A stretch of 64,000 bases of DNA from Xenopus tropicalis. Its lineage: Eukaryota > Chordata > Amphibia > Anura > Pipidae. Under the pieces are notes generated by a model. It had not been told where the DNA came from and did no database searches. It saw nothing but the letters and a program-made list of their open reading frames with translations. Positions 1 to 15,200 of the stretch are shown piece after piece. The position numbers and the translations under genes were made by a program. Numbering within the stretch: the stretch's first letter is position 1; every line of letters begins with the position of its first letter. The stretch spans positions 92,635,681 through 92,699,680 of the forward strand of contig NC_030681.2 of assembly GCF_000004195.4 (NCBI RefSeq), written 5' to 3'.

Positions 1-219
1 TAATGATAGCAGGCAAAACGTAAAAGTTTTCTCCTTTGCCTTCTGTCTTTAATGGTGTATACAAAATACTCCAGTGCACTCTGCTTCATATTTGGAATAG
101 TGTTGGCAACAATAGACTCCTGAAGAAAGAGCTTTACTAGTGGTGGCTTAAAGTTTTCATAGCCAAGCTCTCCGAGACTTTTCAGAATCCGGGTAATTCT
201 TAAATAATTGTGCTGTGAT
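1..219 (-). CDS. ogfrl1: ogfrl1 exon 7, 5' part (residues 243-316, runs off the left edge)
   Basis: The acceptor is TTTTTTCAG|ATCACAG at + strand 221-220. It completes Glu243, then SQHNYLRITRILKSLGELGY, and later NTIPNMKQSALEYFVYTI and RRKLLRFACYHY. No stop occurs before position 1. The next residues should finish the OGFr_N domain and lead into a variable tail. Confidence 0.93.
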
Positions 220-3200
220 CTGAAAAAATATAATAAAATATTAACTGTAGGCAATAAAAAGAATGGCAATCATTTTAGAGATCTTTGTGCTTTGATTGGC
301 CAAAATAAAAATTTTGCATGTCTCTCCCTACTGTGTCAGACTGTGTTGTATATTTACTGTATCAGACTGCAAAGTAGGTAGAAGAGATATTGTTCATAGT
401 GGGTGATAATGGGCTCAGTTTTACCCCATTACAGGGCCTAGGACTGCGGTCCTTTTATTATTTTAATAAATGAGCCCTTTCTACTTTAAGACATAGCTTC
501 TCCAGAATTAGAAGTCCAGTGGAGACACTGAAGATCATGTAGCAATTAACAATACATAATTAAAAATGTGATTTAAACATTTCTCTTAAATCCACCTGAT
601 CTAAATTATTGTCACTTTAACTAAAGGATTCTTCTGACCCTGGATGTAGTATTGATCAAACAGCTTACAGTTTCCACCTTGCATATCTAGCAGCTCATAA
701 TATTTCCATGCTGCAGGGCTGATTATTATTCTGCTGTAATTCATGCTGCAAAAGGAATAGTTGTTTGTAATTTCTGTGAGATTTAACCATCCATTCTGAT
801 CCTGATACTGTGTGACACTACTGTTTCCTATTTAATCTCCGTTTTCCTGCAATTGAAACAACTCAATGTGTTGTGCATCTCATCCCAGAAAGTCAATTTT
901 ATGTTTAATTACCCTTCAATTGGTTTATTACAATTACTATAAACATTGTCTGAGGGAAAAACAGAAGGACAAACAACAAGCAGTCTTTTTAAGTACCCTT
1001 AAACCCATTATGGGGTGCACACTCAGCTGTAAGCTTATTCACGTATTGTATTTTAAGTGTTTTCCGCATTTGCCAACAGAACAATTCATTTCTTATAAGC
1101 AACTGTTTAACCTCCTGATCCATACATACTCAGGGATTTAAAAATAGGAAGGTTTAAGTATTTCTTTTAACTAAATTACAGAATGAACCATCAGAATTGC
1201 AGAATAAGAGCGGTAATCCTTTGATGTTGTTTCTTTATTGAACCATGTAATTTTATTCATTTAGCTTTGATCACTGTGGACTGACATACATGAGATCAAA
1301 AGCAGTTTAAAAAGTAAAGGCTTAAAACAAAGGCACAACATAAAAGACATTTCAAATATCTAATGTGTTTATATGGAGTCAAAGGAAAGTGTTTGCGTAT
1401 AAATTGTTTGCGTATCATAACCACCCTGCAAGAAATCATGGATGAAGATATATCACAGGACAGGGTCCTTTTATGCCTCAATCTGGGCTGTTCTGCAATA
1501 TATTTTCATCAATAAAAAAATTGCTCTAGATACTAAATTATTTAAACTTTTAAAAAATTGCAATGTTAAAAAAAATGTAGTCCCAAATGAACAGCTTTAT
1601 TCGTTTATCCAAATTTGAAATGAGACGAAGCACTGGCTGCTTCAAGGATATTGCAGCTGCCATCTTTAAAAGCAACATTAGCCAATGGGCATGATCTTTC
1701 TCTTTTAATTGACCCAGAATACATCATCCTCTTCTCACACACATGGTAACTGATGTTAACATTTCAGTGCAAGTGAGACAGCTGTTTGAGCTGCAGAGTT
1801 CAATATTTGCTGGTTATTAAATAGTATTAGGCAATGCCCATGACACTATCCACGATACTTGCAAATATACAGTGGCTTGCAAAAGTATTCGGCCCCCTTG
1901 AACTTTTCCACATTTTGTCACATTACAGCCACAAACATGAATTAATTTTATTGGAATTCCACGTGAAAGACCAATACAAAGTGGTGTACACGTGAGAAGT
2001 GGAACGAAAATCATACATGATTCCAAACATTTTTTACAAATAAATAACTGCAAAGTGGGGTGTGCGTAATTATTCAGCCCCCTGAGTCAATACTTTGTAG
2101 AAGCACCTTTTGCTGCAATTACAGCTGCCAGTCTTTTAGGGTATGTCTCTACCAGCTTTGCACATCTAGAGACTGAAATCCTTGCCCATTCTTCTTTGCA
2201 AAACAGCTCCAGCTCAGTCAGAATAGATGGACAGCGTTTGTGAACAGCAGTTTTCAGATCTTGCCACAGATTCTCCATTGGATTTAGATCTGGACTTTGA
2301 CTGGGCCATTCTAACACATGGATATGTTTTGTTTTAAACCATTCCATTGTTGCCCTGGCTTTATGTTTAGGGTCGTTGTCCTGCTGGAAGGTGAACCTCC
2401 GCCCCAGTCTCAAGTCTTTTGCAGACTCCAAGAGGTTTTCTTCCAAGATTGCCCTGTATTTGGCTCCATCCATCTTCCCATCAACTCTGAGCAGCTTCCC
2501 TGTCCCTGCTGAAGAGAAGCACCCCCAGAGCATGATGCTGCCACTACCATATTTGACAGTGGGGATGGTGTGTTCAGAGTGATGTGCAGTGTTAGTTTTC
2601 CGCCACGCATAGCGTTTTGCATTTTGGCCAAAAAGTTCCATTTTGGTCTCATCTGACCAGAGCACCTTCTTCCACATGTTTGCTGTGTCCCCCACATGGC
2701 TTGTGGCAAACTGCAAACAGGACTTCTTATGGTTTTCTGTTAACAATGGCTTTCTTCTTGCCACTCTTCCATAAAGGCCAACTTTGTGCAGTGCACGACT
2801 AATAGTTGTCCTATGGGCAGATTCCCCCACCTGAGCTGTAGATCTCTGCAGCTCGTCCAGAGTCACCATGGGCCTCTTGGCTGCATTTCTGATCAGCGCT
2901 CTCCTTGTTTGGCCTGTGAATTTAGGTGGACGGCCTTGTCTTGGAAGGTTTACAGCTGTGCCTTACTCCTTCCATTTCTGAATGAACGCTTGAACAGTGC
3001 TCCGTGGGATGTTCAAGGCTTTGGAAATCTTTTTGTAGCCTAAGCCTGCTTTAAATTTCTCAATAACTTTATCCCTGACCTGTCTGGTGTGTTCTTTGGA
3101 CTTCATGGTGTTGTTGCTTCCAATATTCTCTTAGACAACCTCTGAGGCCGTCACAGACCAGCTGTATTTGTACTGACATTAGATTACACACAGGTGCACT

Positions 3201-6200
3201 CTATTTAGTCATTAGCACTCATCAGGCAATGTCTATGGGCAACTGACTGCATTCAGACCAAAGGGGGCTGAATAATTACGCACACCCCACTTTGCAGTTA
3301 TTTATTTGTAAAAAATGTTTGGAATCGTGTATGATTTTCGTTCCACTTCTCACGTGTACACCACTTTGTATTGGTCTTTCACGTGGAATTCCAATAAAAT
3401 TTATTCATGTTTGTGGCTGTAATGTGACAAAATGTGGAAAAGTTCAAGGGGGCCGAATACTTTTGCAAGCCACTGTAATGCTATTGTGTGGACCTGTTCA
3501 GAAAATCAGAAGCCAAACAGGAAGAAAAAACGCTGAGCTGTGTAAAGAAAGTTCCCATAATGCCTCACTCCTGCACAGACACCCAGACCAAGTGAACATG
3601 CTCAGTTAGTAAGACTATGGGGGAGATTTACTAATCCACGAACGGCCCGAAGGCGTCCGAATGCGTTTTTTTCGTAATGATCTGTATTTTTGCGACTTTT
3701 TCGTATATTTTCCATGACTTTTTCGTCGCCGTCGCGAAAAAATAGGATTGGTTTTTCCGCTGTTTACAATTGCTCAATTCGAAAAAATCGGGACGGCGGC
3801 GAAATAGTCGCACAAAATACGATAAAGTCGCGACGGTGAGGAAAAAGTCGCGACAAATACGAAAAATCGCGTTTCCAATACGATTTTTTCCCTTTCGGAA
3901 TTCGGATTCGTGGATTAGTAAATCTCCCCCTATGAGTCAGCTTCCTGCTTATTGGCTCAGAACCACATTCCTAAGGGGGAAAGTGAGTTCTTAGCATTCT
4001 TGAGGGAGGGGGGAGCAGGAAAGAGCAGAGAGCAGAAAGCTGCGTGTCTCTGGTACAGGAATTACAGACACAAGAAATCTTTTTTCAGAGTCAGTGCAGC
4101 GTTTCTGTGAGTGCTTATGGCTGTATTTACATAGACCTTTCTGATAAAGCTTACTTAGTTTTTACCTTTCTTTCTCCTTTAATGAAGAAGTACATAAGTC
4201 AGGCTTGTTGTTCCTGTAATTTTCTTATCCTTTAAGGGTGGGGGGGTGACAACCACATGTTTAATCACTGTTCTTTAATTAAATGGTGATTAGTTCAGCT
4301 CTAGCACTGCTAAAAAATTAAACCCGTTTTTAGGCTTTGTTTGTCCTTGATTTTGTATCCTCCAGGCACCCATTGTAAAAAATAGCCTATTTTATAATTC
4401 TAGAAGCCTATAAAGATATATACCTACAATAAATGAAAAAATCTGATAACTGTGAATGAAACTGTATATTAAAAGGACAGTACAGGTATCAGACCCCTTA
4501 TCAGGAAACCCATTATCCAGAAATTTCTGAATTACGGAAAGGACATATCCCATAGATTTTAATCAAATAATTCACATTTTTATAAATTATTTCCTTTTGC
4601 TCTGTAATAATAAAACAGTACCTTGTACTTGATTCCAACTTAGATATAATTAATCCTTATTGGAGGCAAAACAATCCTATTGGGTTTTATTACTGTTTAA
4701 ATATTTTTTTCAGTAGCCTAAAGGTAGGAGATCTAATTTATGGAAAGACCCCTTACCCAGAAAACCCCAGGTCCTGAGCATTCTGGATAACAGGTCCCAT
4801 ACCTGTATATAAACATGAGTTTAATCAATGGGGCTTGTACTGAAGATACTTTTGCTTATTGTATTAATCACAAAACAGCAATGGCTTTTGTTATTTCTTG
4901 AGTTAAAAGAGCAAACAGGGAAACTGAAGCCACTTCATGTTTGGTTCTTGTGAGACAGATAATTCGATTCCCAGTGCATCAATAAACAGAAGTCCATTAC
5001 TCTTTGGCAAACTAATGATCTACCTCATAAGGACCAAACATGGAGTAGATTTAATTTCCCTGTTCAGCTCAATATATCACAAAATCCATAGATTTATCAG
5101 TATTAAAACAAGAGGCAAAAAATTAATCCAGCACAAGCCCTATTCATTGAACTCATGCTGAACACCCAACAAGATTCAGTCAACAATAAGCCTGTAAATA
5201 ATAAGTCTATAAACATTATATGCAATAATGCAAACAAGGAAGAAAAAAAAGAACATACTCGTTTAAGTGCTGAAACCTCTCTTGACAGTTTGGTGCCCGT
5301 GAAACATTTCCATTTTTATCACTAAGTTCAATCCCAAAAAAATCCAGCATCATTTTGTACGCCACGATGAATCTTTTAACTGCTTCCTTAGTTTTTTTGA
5401 ATTCCTAAAATATATATATAAATAAAGGAAAAATGTTAACAATAAAAGTAAGGTCAAATTTGTATTTTTAAATCCACACTGTAGCATTCTGTTTGGTATT
5501 TATATTCTAAGCATTCCTATATAATCTCTAAAGTAACAGTCAAACTGAACATGCATAGACCCATACTACCAGACGACTTTGGTATTTGGTAGAGAAATTT
5601 AACCCAGTGCTGCACTGGGAAACTGAGGCCCAAACTGTCTGGCTACCTTACTTAAATTATCTGCCCTGTATGCCCAGCTTAATCCTCCAGCGGCTCTATT
5701 TTTGTATCACTTCCAGGCACAGCATAACCTGTAAACATACAAGGAGAGAAGGAGGCACTAACCAATAGAAAACACACACTTGCAGTAAAACCCATGGCTT
5801 CCATGCCAGTACGTGGAACATGATCTCCAAAAATAAGTATCTAGGCTAACACATGCTCATGTGGCTACAGTGAAAGGGGGCCAAGGCAAACATTTTTAGC
5901 CCAAGCCTTTTCTATCTTTTAGTTAGGTCAGAGGACCCCTACATTTATGGCAAATAAACCTTGCTGTATGTTTACTGAAATATTTCTACCTGTCTGTACA
6001 CTGTTTGTTTTTTTAAAAAAATCCAGACTAAATGTTTGCTAGTGTAAGGTGGATACATGGACTAATAGGAAGTCTGGCAGTCTGGAGTCAGGATCTGTAG
6101 CTATACTGCAATAAGATAGTCTGGAGAAGAACTGCATCTAGACAGTTATTTCAATGACAGACTAGAAAAAGAATAGGACATGGCCTGAATACAAAAACAT

Positions 6201-9200
6201 GTCATAAAAATCTCATCACAATATTACAAGAGTTCTGGTAAAATAATTAATTTTATACATTTTAGTATAATTAAAGTGAGCTTTATGAGACAAGATCAAG
6301 CTGAGGCCTAAACTGAGAAATATTTCAGCATTAAAATGCAGCTTCTCACAAGGATAGGTAAACAGGACTATACTGGCAGTGCCACTATTTGTGAGGCGGC
6401 CCCTCACCCCATTTATTAAGCCAATAAGGGGCAAGTAAAATATATTCCAAAAAGAGCAACCATACTCATTACTATAGGTATGAAATCCCTTAGAAATCGT
6501 TATCCAGAAAACTATGAACCTCAGGAAATGAATCTGTCACAGAGACAATGTAAGCAAACAATTCTAATTTTGTAAAAAATCATTCCTTTTCCTCTTTAAT
6601 AATAAAACAGTACCTTGTTCTTGATCCCAACTAAGCAGTAAGAATCCACATTGGGAGCAAAACAATTCTATCGGGTGTATTTAATGTCTAAATGTTTTTT
6701 TCCAGATTTAAAGGTATGATAATCCAAATAATAGAAAGATCCCTTATCCAGAATGTTTGGGATCTGTGGTTTTCTGGATAACATATGCTATACCTGTAGT
6801 AGCTTTTAAACTTCAGAGTATTCATTCACCCCAAGCTATAGGAATAGGTTAAATAATTTATTAAGGCAAATTTTCCATTATTCTACATTATGTGGGCTTT
6901 AGAAATAAAACAGGGACATCACAGGGCATTATGTTATATATTGTTGTGGTGATCTAAACAGTTTACGCCTGAGCGAGTGATGCAAATGCTGAGAGTTGAA
7001 CATTGGATTTGAAGAGTCAAGGTTTAACGTGCCTTAAGAGGATGCCTATAATAGATGCTTCTTATTAAAAACAGTCAGCAGAGTGTGTTTATTATTATAA
7101 ATAATAAACAAACAAATGATAATAGATCTCACTGCTACATAAGGCTACAGTGACAAGGGGCTAACGCTAAGCCAGTGTTTATCTGCAGGCTGACAATCAG
7201 CCTCCATGCCAGTATCAGCATTCTGGTGTGTGTGCACCCAGAGTCATTACTTTTGACTAGGTGCAGGCAGATGGATCAGATTTAGATTCTGAAATGCATA
7301 CTCCCATGTTTCAGACCCAAAATCCGCTCTGTGTACATGAACCTGACACTAACACAGGGAGGATTCTCAGCCTGTGGAATCAGCCGTGCAGTGTCTTTAA
7401 TAATAGGTGTCACACAAGATACTCAGAGCATCAAGTGCACTTTCTTATATCACAAGAACCTTAACAGGCGTCAACCTTTCTGATATCACAGGAAAATGTA
7501 TTGTTCTGTCTTTTAACAATTAGATTTTTCTTCCCCAAAAGAATCAAGTTTTATCAGAAAACAGTTCAGCAGTTTTTTATAGTTTGTTTATGGAAGTGAC
7601 TGAATGATTTCTTCTCCTGTGAGATGGTTTTACCTCAATTTCATATGAAGTCAGTTCTTTAGCATAGAAGTTCAAACCTTGCTCTCTTAAAGGAAAAAGC
7701 CTGGGAAAAGAGAAGAGAGATTTCACATTTTAAAAAGAATCTGCATTATTAACAACAGTATCATGCACAGTCAAATAACCTACCATAAAGCAGGATTTAA
7801 AACAACTGAACCTACCACTGTATGTAGGTGTGATTATGTTCCAGCTTTTCATAGTCACCTTTCCACTTATTCAAAATCTCTTCAATATTAACACCTATGA
7901 GCAATCAAATCATAGACATTTTAAAAGCCTATACAGGTTTAAATTCTGGGCCCATTACATAGAGGTTGTGATACACCCAGCTGGCAAGCCAAACCCTTCC
8001 AGTGAATTCTAGCATGGCTATAACTACTTACTATAAAGCACTGCCCTTCGGCAGACATGGAGACCTGAACAGCAATAATAAATATCTAGAAGAAAAGCCA
8101 TCTACTAACCCATGTATGGAATACTACTCCAGGACCTGAATAAAATATATAACAATACATACTGCCATATGTATAGTTATAGAGATCTGCATGCCAACAA
8201 ACAAGTAATTATAGCTGGGGAAATAATGCCCCAAAAAATGCTTAATATTAAAATATGACTATGGGTACACTTTCAGTGTACTATGCAGTAACAGTGACAC
8301 TTAATTCCATCAAAATTCTTTAAGCAACATGAGCATCACCTTAGTAAAAAATTACAGCTAATTATATACTCTGATAAACTGGAAACAATAGGAGTCATTA
8401 GCAGTCATAATATATAATTGTTTTCCAAATAAATCTACTTTTTACTCACCATCTGGTTTGAAAGGGATCTTATTCATGTAAAATCTCAGATTGCACAGAT
8501 CATTTGGAGAACGAAGATCCTTAATATTCTGCTAGAAAAGAAAAATCTAGGTAAATATACGTACAAAAAAAAATACATGCGCTTGCTCACTGACATGCTT
8601 TGCAACTTATAGATGAAAATAAGGCTTTTACAAAACAATGCAATTTAACTAATAGATTGCCTTGGCAGACATCCAGGTACTTTCATGAACATTAAGCTGG
8701 CCATATACGCACTGATATAATAAGTTTCGTACAATTTTCGGACCTCTTGTGGGCTTATTATTGTCCTGATAATTATCATGGTGATTGTTCGTTTAGTTGA
8801 TGGGACAGGTTATAAAAATTTCAGTTAGATAACGATAAAATCTGCACATGTATTGTTTGGTATCCTCGGGGGACCTACAATGAAAGTCACTTTCGTACCA
8901 TTGGTGTCTGACAACTATTTTATGTTCAGAACATCCTCTAATTTGTTATTTTCAGTCTGAATGTTAGTTTTAGATTGTTGCATTTAAACGTATGATCGAT
9001 ATAAAAACGTTTGCTGGAAGAAGATTAAAATATGAACGCATATAGCCAGCTTAACATTGGCAATAAAATTATTTTAGAATGATCTCACACACATGATGCC
9101 AAACCATGAAAAAGAGACAAAAGATATGTGCTAAGTTTACATACATAATATATAACAAGCTTTATAACTAACAGTTGTCGGATTCTAGAGACCTAAAAGG

Positions 9201-12200
9201 GATTGAGACCACAGGCATTTGTATGTGCACAATTATTAATGTGGCATAAAAATTCAGCAAGATCTTTAACTTTAAAAGTAGTGAAGAGGTGGGCATAGCA
9301 GTTACAAAGGGACACAAAGCCTGTGCACCTATGCAACTGGGCAGAGTAGACTATTCTAATAATTTGTGCTTACTTTGGAAAAAGCCATTCACCTGTTCAT
9401 TGTGCATAGGCACTTTTAGACCAACAGGTTGTAATGATATATTTAATCCCGGATTAGGATAATCAAGGAAGAAGGCATGCCCCCCCAATAGTACAAGTAT
9501 GGGATCTGTTACCTGGAAACCCATTATCTAAAAAGCTCAGAATGGGAAGGTAATAATAAAACAGTAACTTGTACTTGATCCCAACTATGATAGAAATAAT
9601 CCTTATTGGAGGCAAAAGAAATAATCCTTATTGGGTTTATTTAACATTTAAATTATTTTTTTAGTAGAATTGAGGTATAAAGATCCAAATTACAGAAATA
9701 TCCCTTATCGAGAAAATCCCAGGTCCCATACCTGTACAGCAAATATAAATGCAAAGATTTATGCCCACATGAGCCCACAGAAGCAACTGGAAACTAGATG
9801 GGCAGAAAAACAAGCAAAGCGTATCATCCCCATAACAGGAGTAAGCAGCAGCAAAGTTTAAAAAAAAAAATAGCAAAGCAAATTTATGAATGGGAAAACT
9901 GATATCCTTCATAAGACAAGGAACTGTATTAAAAATGTGATTGTTACACAATCACACACACTGCAAGCTTACTATAAAGCCTTATCTACCCCCATCCACT
10001 CACCCTCAGCCAATTGGTCAGTGCACCATCTCTTCTAATGCAGTTTTACTCCTCACCACAGCTAGCTACATCAAAGTGGGCCTTGCTTAGCAACCTAGTC
10101 ACCTTTGCATAGCACATATATATGCTGGGTCAAGACGATCTTGTCAGTAGTGGTTTATGTTCAGGTATCAATCTTTTAGGGAAATATACAACTTGGTATA
10201 TATTCCAGTGATCTCACAAGTGACAAAAACACTTGTCTAAAGTATAGTGGTTTTGTCTGCTTTTAACTGTCTGTAGCAACAGTCTATCCAGAATCCCAAA
10301 ATGAAAAGTCAGTTTAGGTGCAAAAGAGGTAATATTGCCAAATATCTCTCAGTATACAGACATTTAACAGATCAGAGAATTGGTTTAAATGTGACAGTAG
10401 AGATGTAAAGAGCTACATCATCCTTTTTACAAGATATACTTGCCCATCTTCTCTTTTTGAATGCAGGTACTAGAAAGAAATCTTCCAGTAGAGAGTATAA
10501 TACAGCAGGTAATAGTTCTGTTTTTAGAAGCTTCAGTACATTGATGAAAGTGCACTGAGCAGTATACGGTATAACATTAGATATATAAGGAAAGTATAAT
10601 GCTGTTTATATTATGGTCTCATAACGTACTTGTTTTCTAAGCTAAAAATGAGCACAGAAAGGCTACTACATGGAAAATGTGAAAAGCCAATCTTACTGGA
10701 TATTGGTGTCTATACTTGTATAAATCCCTCGCTGCATAAAAGCTTCTCTTTGGTTTGATGTTCTGTTCCACTGTGCTGCTGTCACCCTGCAATGCATAAA
10801 AGAAGGTAGGAAAAATAAAATGAAAACAGATAACCCAAGAAATTGTCACAATGGTAAATGGCAACTGCATCTGCTTTTTATGTTCTTCACAATGCACTGT
10901 TAGGGTCTGTCTTCTCTTATCCCACATAAAGCCATATTTGCCTCTGTACCCTTTGCCTTACTTATACAGTATATTAAGCAGCAGACAAATTGAACAATGG
11001 GGCAACAGATGTACAAAGAAATGCATTGAATCATTTTGCTCTACATGCTGTAAGTCCTTAAACTATGCAGAAATACTTTACATGAAGGACAAGAACCCTT
11101 TGGTTCTCCATGGGTTGCCAAACAACTCCCAGTACCACTGCTGGATAGGGGATACTAGGATTTTTCTGTTAACAGCACTGGAGTAGCAGGAAGGAAAAAC
11201 TTTTAATCGCCTATCACTGTTTTTCATTATTATGTGATATACAGTGACAAACTTAAAAAAAATACTATACTTGTATGTTAAATAATTGTTTAAATAATTT
11301 TAGGTGTTAAATGTTAATTGCTTTATGCATATAAATATATCTGAGAGTACAACACACTCTAGAACTCTTATTTAAAAGGAGAGTCTGTTGAAGGGCACAG
11401 ATTATTACATGAAACGGTGCTGCATTTTTTTATGATCCTAAGTAGACAAAAGTAGAATCCCTCTGGACCCAAAATGTGTATAAAGTGGTGAAAAACTGAC
11501 CATAAATAAAACTAAAATTTAAAAATGCAGACAAGCCAAAAAAATACTGGTAAATAATTGTTGAAACTTCTGAAAATTTAGGGGTTAAACACATTGAGGT
11601 CACCTTTGTACAACATTCACAAATCTAATATTTCTTATGTAGCCCACTTTTTAAATGCTTGTGACACTACCTGCTGTTTTACTTGTACTTGGCGCTACAG
11701 GAGTCCTGAGCCCCCGCTTACTATGGGGGTTTACAGGGATTTCTCCCTTTAATGGCGTGCCTCCACCCAGGGATGATCTTGTGGAACTGCAAACCACCCC
11801 CTGGGAAACGAATAGGATGCTATAACCCTTTTGGGACCCACGTACTCCTGGTGATGTACCCCACTCTGGGGTTATTCCTTACCAGCTTGGTAGTGGTCCT
11901 CTGGGCTTGACAGATATCACAACACAGTGGTATAAGTGAATCAGATGAAACGGTTTATTCAGGCAGAGACCTCTCCAGGAGTGGCATATCATTCATACAC
12001 ATTGCAGGGCATATCTCCTCACTTCTCATTGAGAACCTTTTCCTGTTGGACTACCCCACGGTACTCTCGCATGTGCTCCCCTCTAGGTGCTCCCCTCGGT
12101 ACCCTCGGCAGAGACACTCTATCCTAGAATTCTCCCGGTACTCACGCTAGGACGTTACACCACAGGGACCCACAACGGTACTCTCGCAAGGCACCCTCAG

Positions 12201-15200
12201 ATCCGGCCTCCTGGACTAGCGGTGACCTGTTCCACCTACCTAGCCACTTTTTACCCTGCACTCCAGCAGATGTAATGCCGGGGGATCTTAATCCCACTAC
12301 CACTCCTGGAGGGGCAATATCCGCCTATTCTAACTTGGTGTCCTACATGGCACTCCTAGAGTGTCCTAGTACTTGAACTACTATCTAATAACTTTGCCAG
12401 GGGTGCACACTACCTGAGCAGCCCCTGGGCTAAAATGTCTGCCAGCACATGGCTGCATCCCTTTATATGGGCCTATGCACCACCCTGTGGTAACCCGAAC
12501 TACAGGTATACTCCCTGTTAACTATTTAGAACCCAGTCATCCCAGTGTCCCTGTTAACTAGCACCACCCAGTGGCCTGTCCTAGGGGTGTCTGTCCTAAG
12601 GGCCCATTTTTGGTAAACCCCTACACTTATTTATAGAACAATCTTTGTCAAATACATAGTTAACGTGCACCTGAAGAGATATTCACCTCAAAGTAGTCGC
12701 TTTTTTACTTCCCTATATGATGTCACACATAGTACTGGAAGCAAACTTAACTCCTATTGGCTGTGTCTCCTGTCAGTTTGACACTGCTTCCTGTGCTGCA
12801 AATCACCATTTGTGACATGCTGAGTCTGTTTGCCTATGCCAGTGCTGTCCAACTGGCGGACCCCCTCTGTGTGGCCCCCCACCTGTCTGGCTGCTTTGAT
12901 GGCTTACTCTTGTGTAAGCTTTAAATGGTATCAGTACTATGATTAACTGCCCCCCCTGCATGGTTCACACCTCAGATTCAGGCTGTATAACCCATGTATT
13001 GTTTAAAAATGTAATCCCCTGTGTCGTTCACACCTTGTAATCTCTGCATTGTTCACCACCTGCAGTGTTCACACCTCAGGCTCAGACTGTAATCACACAC
13101 ATTATTCCCCTGTTCACACCTCAGGAGCAGTAGAAACCCATAAATAATCCCTGCACACTACAAAAATAACATATACTGAGGTGGTACTGCAATTAAAAAG
13201 TTTAATACATAGTTATTGTGTAGACTGTAGGAGCAGTGCCAGCATTGTGTCACTGTATGCTGCCTGTGTGTGCGCCATACACACACAGGCAGCATAGGGC
13301 AGGCAGAGTATGGCACACACAGGCAGGGTAGGGCAGGCAGAGTATGGCACACACAGGCAGGGTAGGGCAGGCAGAGTATGGCCCACACAGGCAGGGTAGG
13401 GCAGGCAGAGTATGGCACACACAGGCCAAGTATGGCACAAACCAGCCAAGAATGGCACACACAGTCAAAGTAAGGCACACGCAGGCAGGGTAGGGAGGCA
13501 GAGTATGGCACACACAGGCAGCATAGGGTAAGCAGAGTATGGCACACACAGGCAGCATAGGGCAGGCAGAGTATGGCACACACAGGCAGCATAGGTCAGG
13601 CAGAGTATGGCACACACAGGCAGGGTAGGGAAGGCAGAGTATGGCACACACAGGCAGCAAAGGGCAGGCAGAGTATGGCACACACAGGCAGGATAGGGAA
13701 GGCAGAGTATGGCACACACAGGCAGGGTAGGACAGCAGAGTATGGCAAGTTTTTGCTGTACTACAACCATTAATATGGGTATGGTCATGTGATAACACGG
13801 GTGTGGTTTCAAGTGGGTGCGGTTTAAAAAAGGGGAGTGGTAAAACTGTCTTCCATTATCGGCCCTCCACCACGTAGGTCGGAAAAATTCCGGCCCTCTG
13901 TACCACAGAAGTTGGACAGCACTGGCCTATGCTATTGAAAGGGAGAAATTAACCAACGACCCTTCAGTTTATGCAACTGGTTGGAGTGCAGAAGCAACCA
14001 ATGAATCGGTCCAAAGGGCAAAGCCTGGATGTGATGATGTAAGCAAACAGGAAGTTCAGGTTCAAAATAGGCCACTCCCATCACTTTAGAAAACTGATCA
14101 GAGAGACAGGAGAAGGACTGATTTAACAGGTATAAATAGTAGCTTTAACAGTGGCCTTTGTACTTTTGTTTATGGAAAATGGAACGCTGAGAGTATTACT
14201 GGTGGTTTAATAGGATTTGGACATTGTGAACAACCCCTTTAAATAAAATTTTTATTCCTCGCAGGTAATGCAGCTGTGCTTGAAATTAAGTAGAATGTAT
14301 GAGCCTTTGTTGATAACTTTTCCTTTAACACTGGGCATTGGGGGTATACGGGGGGATGGGGGATGTTACGGCAAAACTAATGTTCTCTTGTGGACATTTT
14401 TATCCATTTCCAACAATCATTATTGTTTATAATAAGATTATATTATACAATTATGGTTCCACACAAATATGTGATTTGGGTCTCCAGCTAGAGACCTGTG
14501 CGGTTCTAATCAGGTAGACCTGCAACTACACCTGGCCTGCAGACTAATACATTTACCTTGGCATTTTTATCTTCCCTGATGCACAACCTGACCCCCTGTA
14601 ATAATTACAATTAAGCCACTGCTTAATTGTCATTTTGTCCACTTATGCTATAAGCAAAGCATTCATTCCATGTCTGCATGTTCTTAATAATAATAATAGA
14701 ATGTGTCAGGCTTGTATGGATGTATTTCTTCTGTTAAATCTGCTGGCAGCAAACGTCAAAGCAAAACAGCATCATGCGGTTAATCCTCTTGTATGTACGG
14801 GATTGTTCTGTTGCATTATATGATGGACCAAGGGGCCACAGAGGGATATAGGCTTATAGCATAAAATGACTGCAAAAGTAAGTGTTAAAATAACGCTGTT
14901 CTGGGCTCCACTATACATGAGATATCTGTCAGACCCACTGGTACATTTTTAAATCTAACTCTTGAGGGAGATCCAATTTCTTTGCTGTATGGCAAGTACA
15001 AGTCTTTCATGATACATAAAAAGAATGACTACATCCTGAGAGATTAGTCTGAGCCTCTAAAGGCTGAAAAGATAACCAAGAACTTGCTTAACAAAGAAGA
15101 AACAAGGAGGAGAGGTTGAAACTATGAATGTACTGGTTCCCCTATAAGGAGTCTATATTCTATATGCTGCCGTACATTTGTCAGATGTCATGATCAAACA

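Larger units (their letters stand above)
12656..14242. mobile_element. TTAA-type MITE hosting a hAT MITE
   Basis: The right end GTGAACAACCCCTTTAA is typical of Kolobok/T2-like MITEs. The left end near TATTCACCTCAAAG is decayed. The hAT element at 12840-13924 sits inside with an 8-bp target duplication. Confidence 0.5.

Noticed and set aside
13158..13812. Cys-rich minus-strand frames of 115-182 codons
   Set aside because: They follow the 34-bp minisatellite in overlapping frames; the sequence is repeat, not protein-coding.
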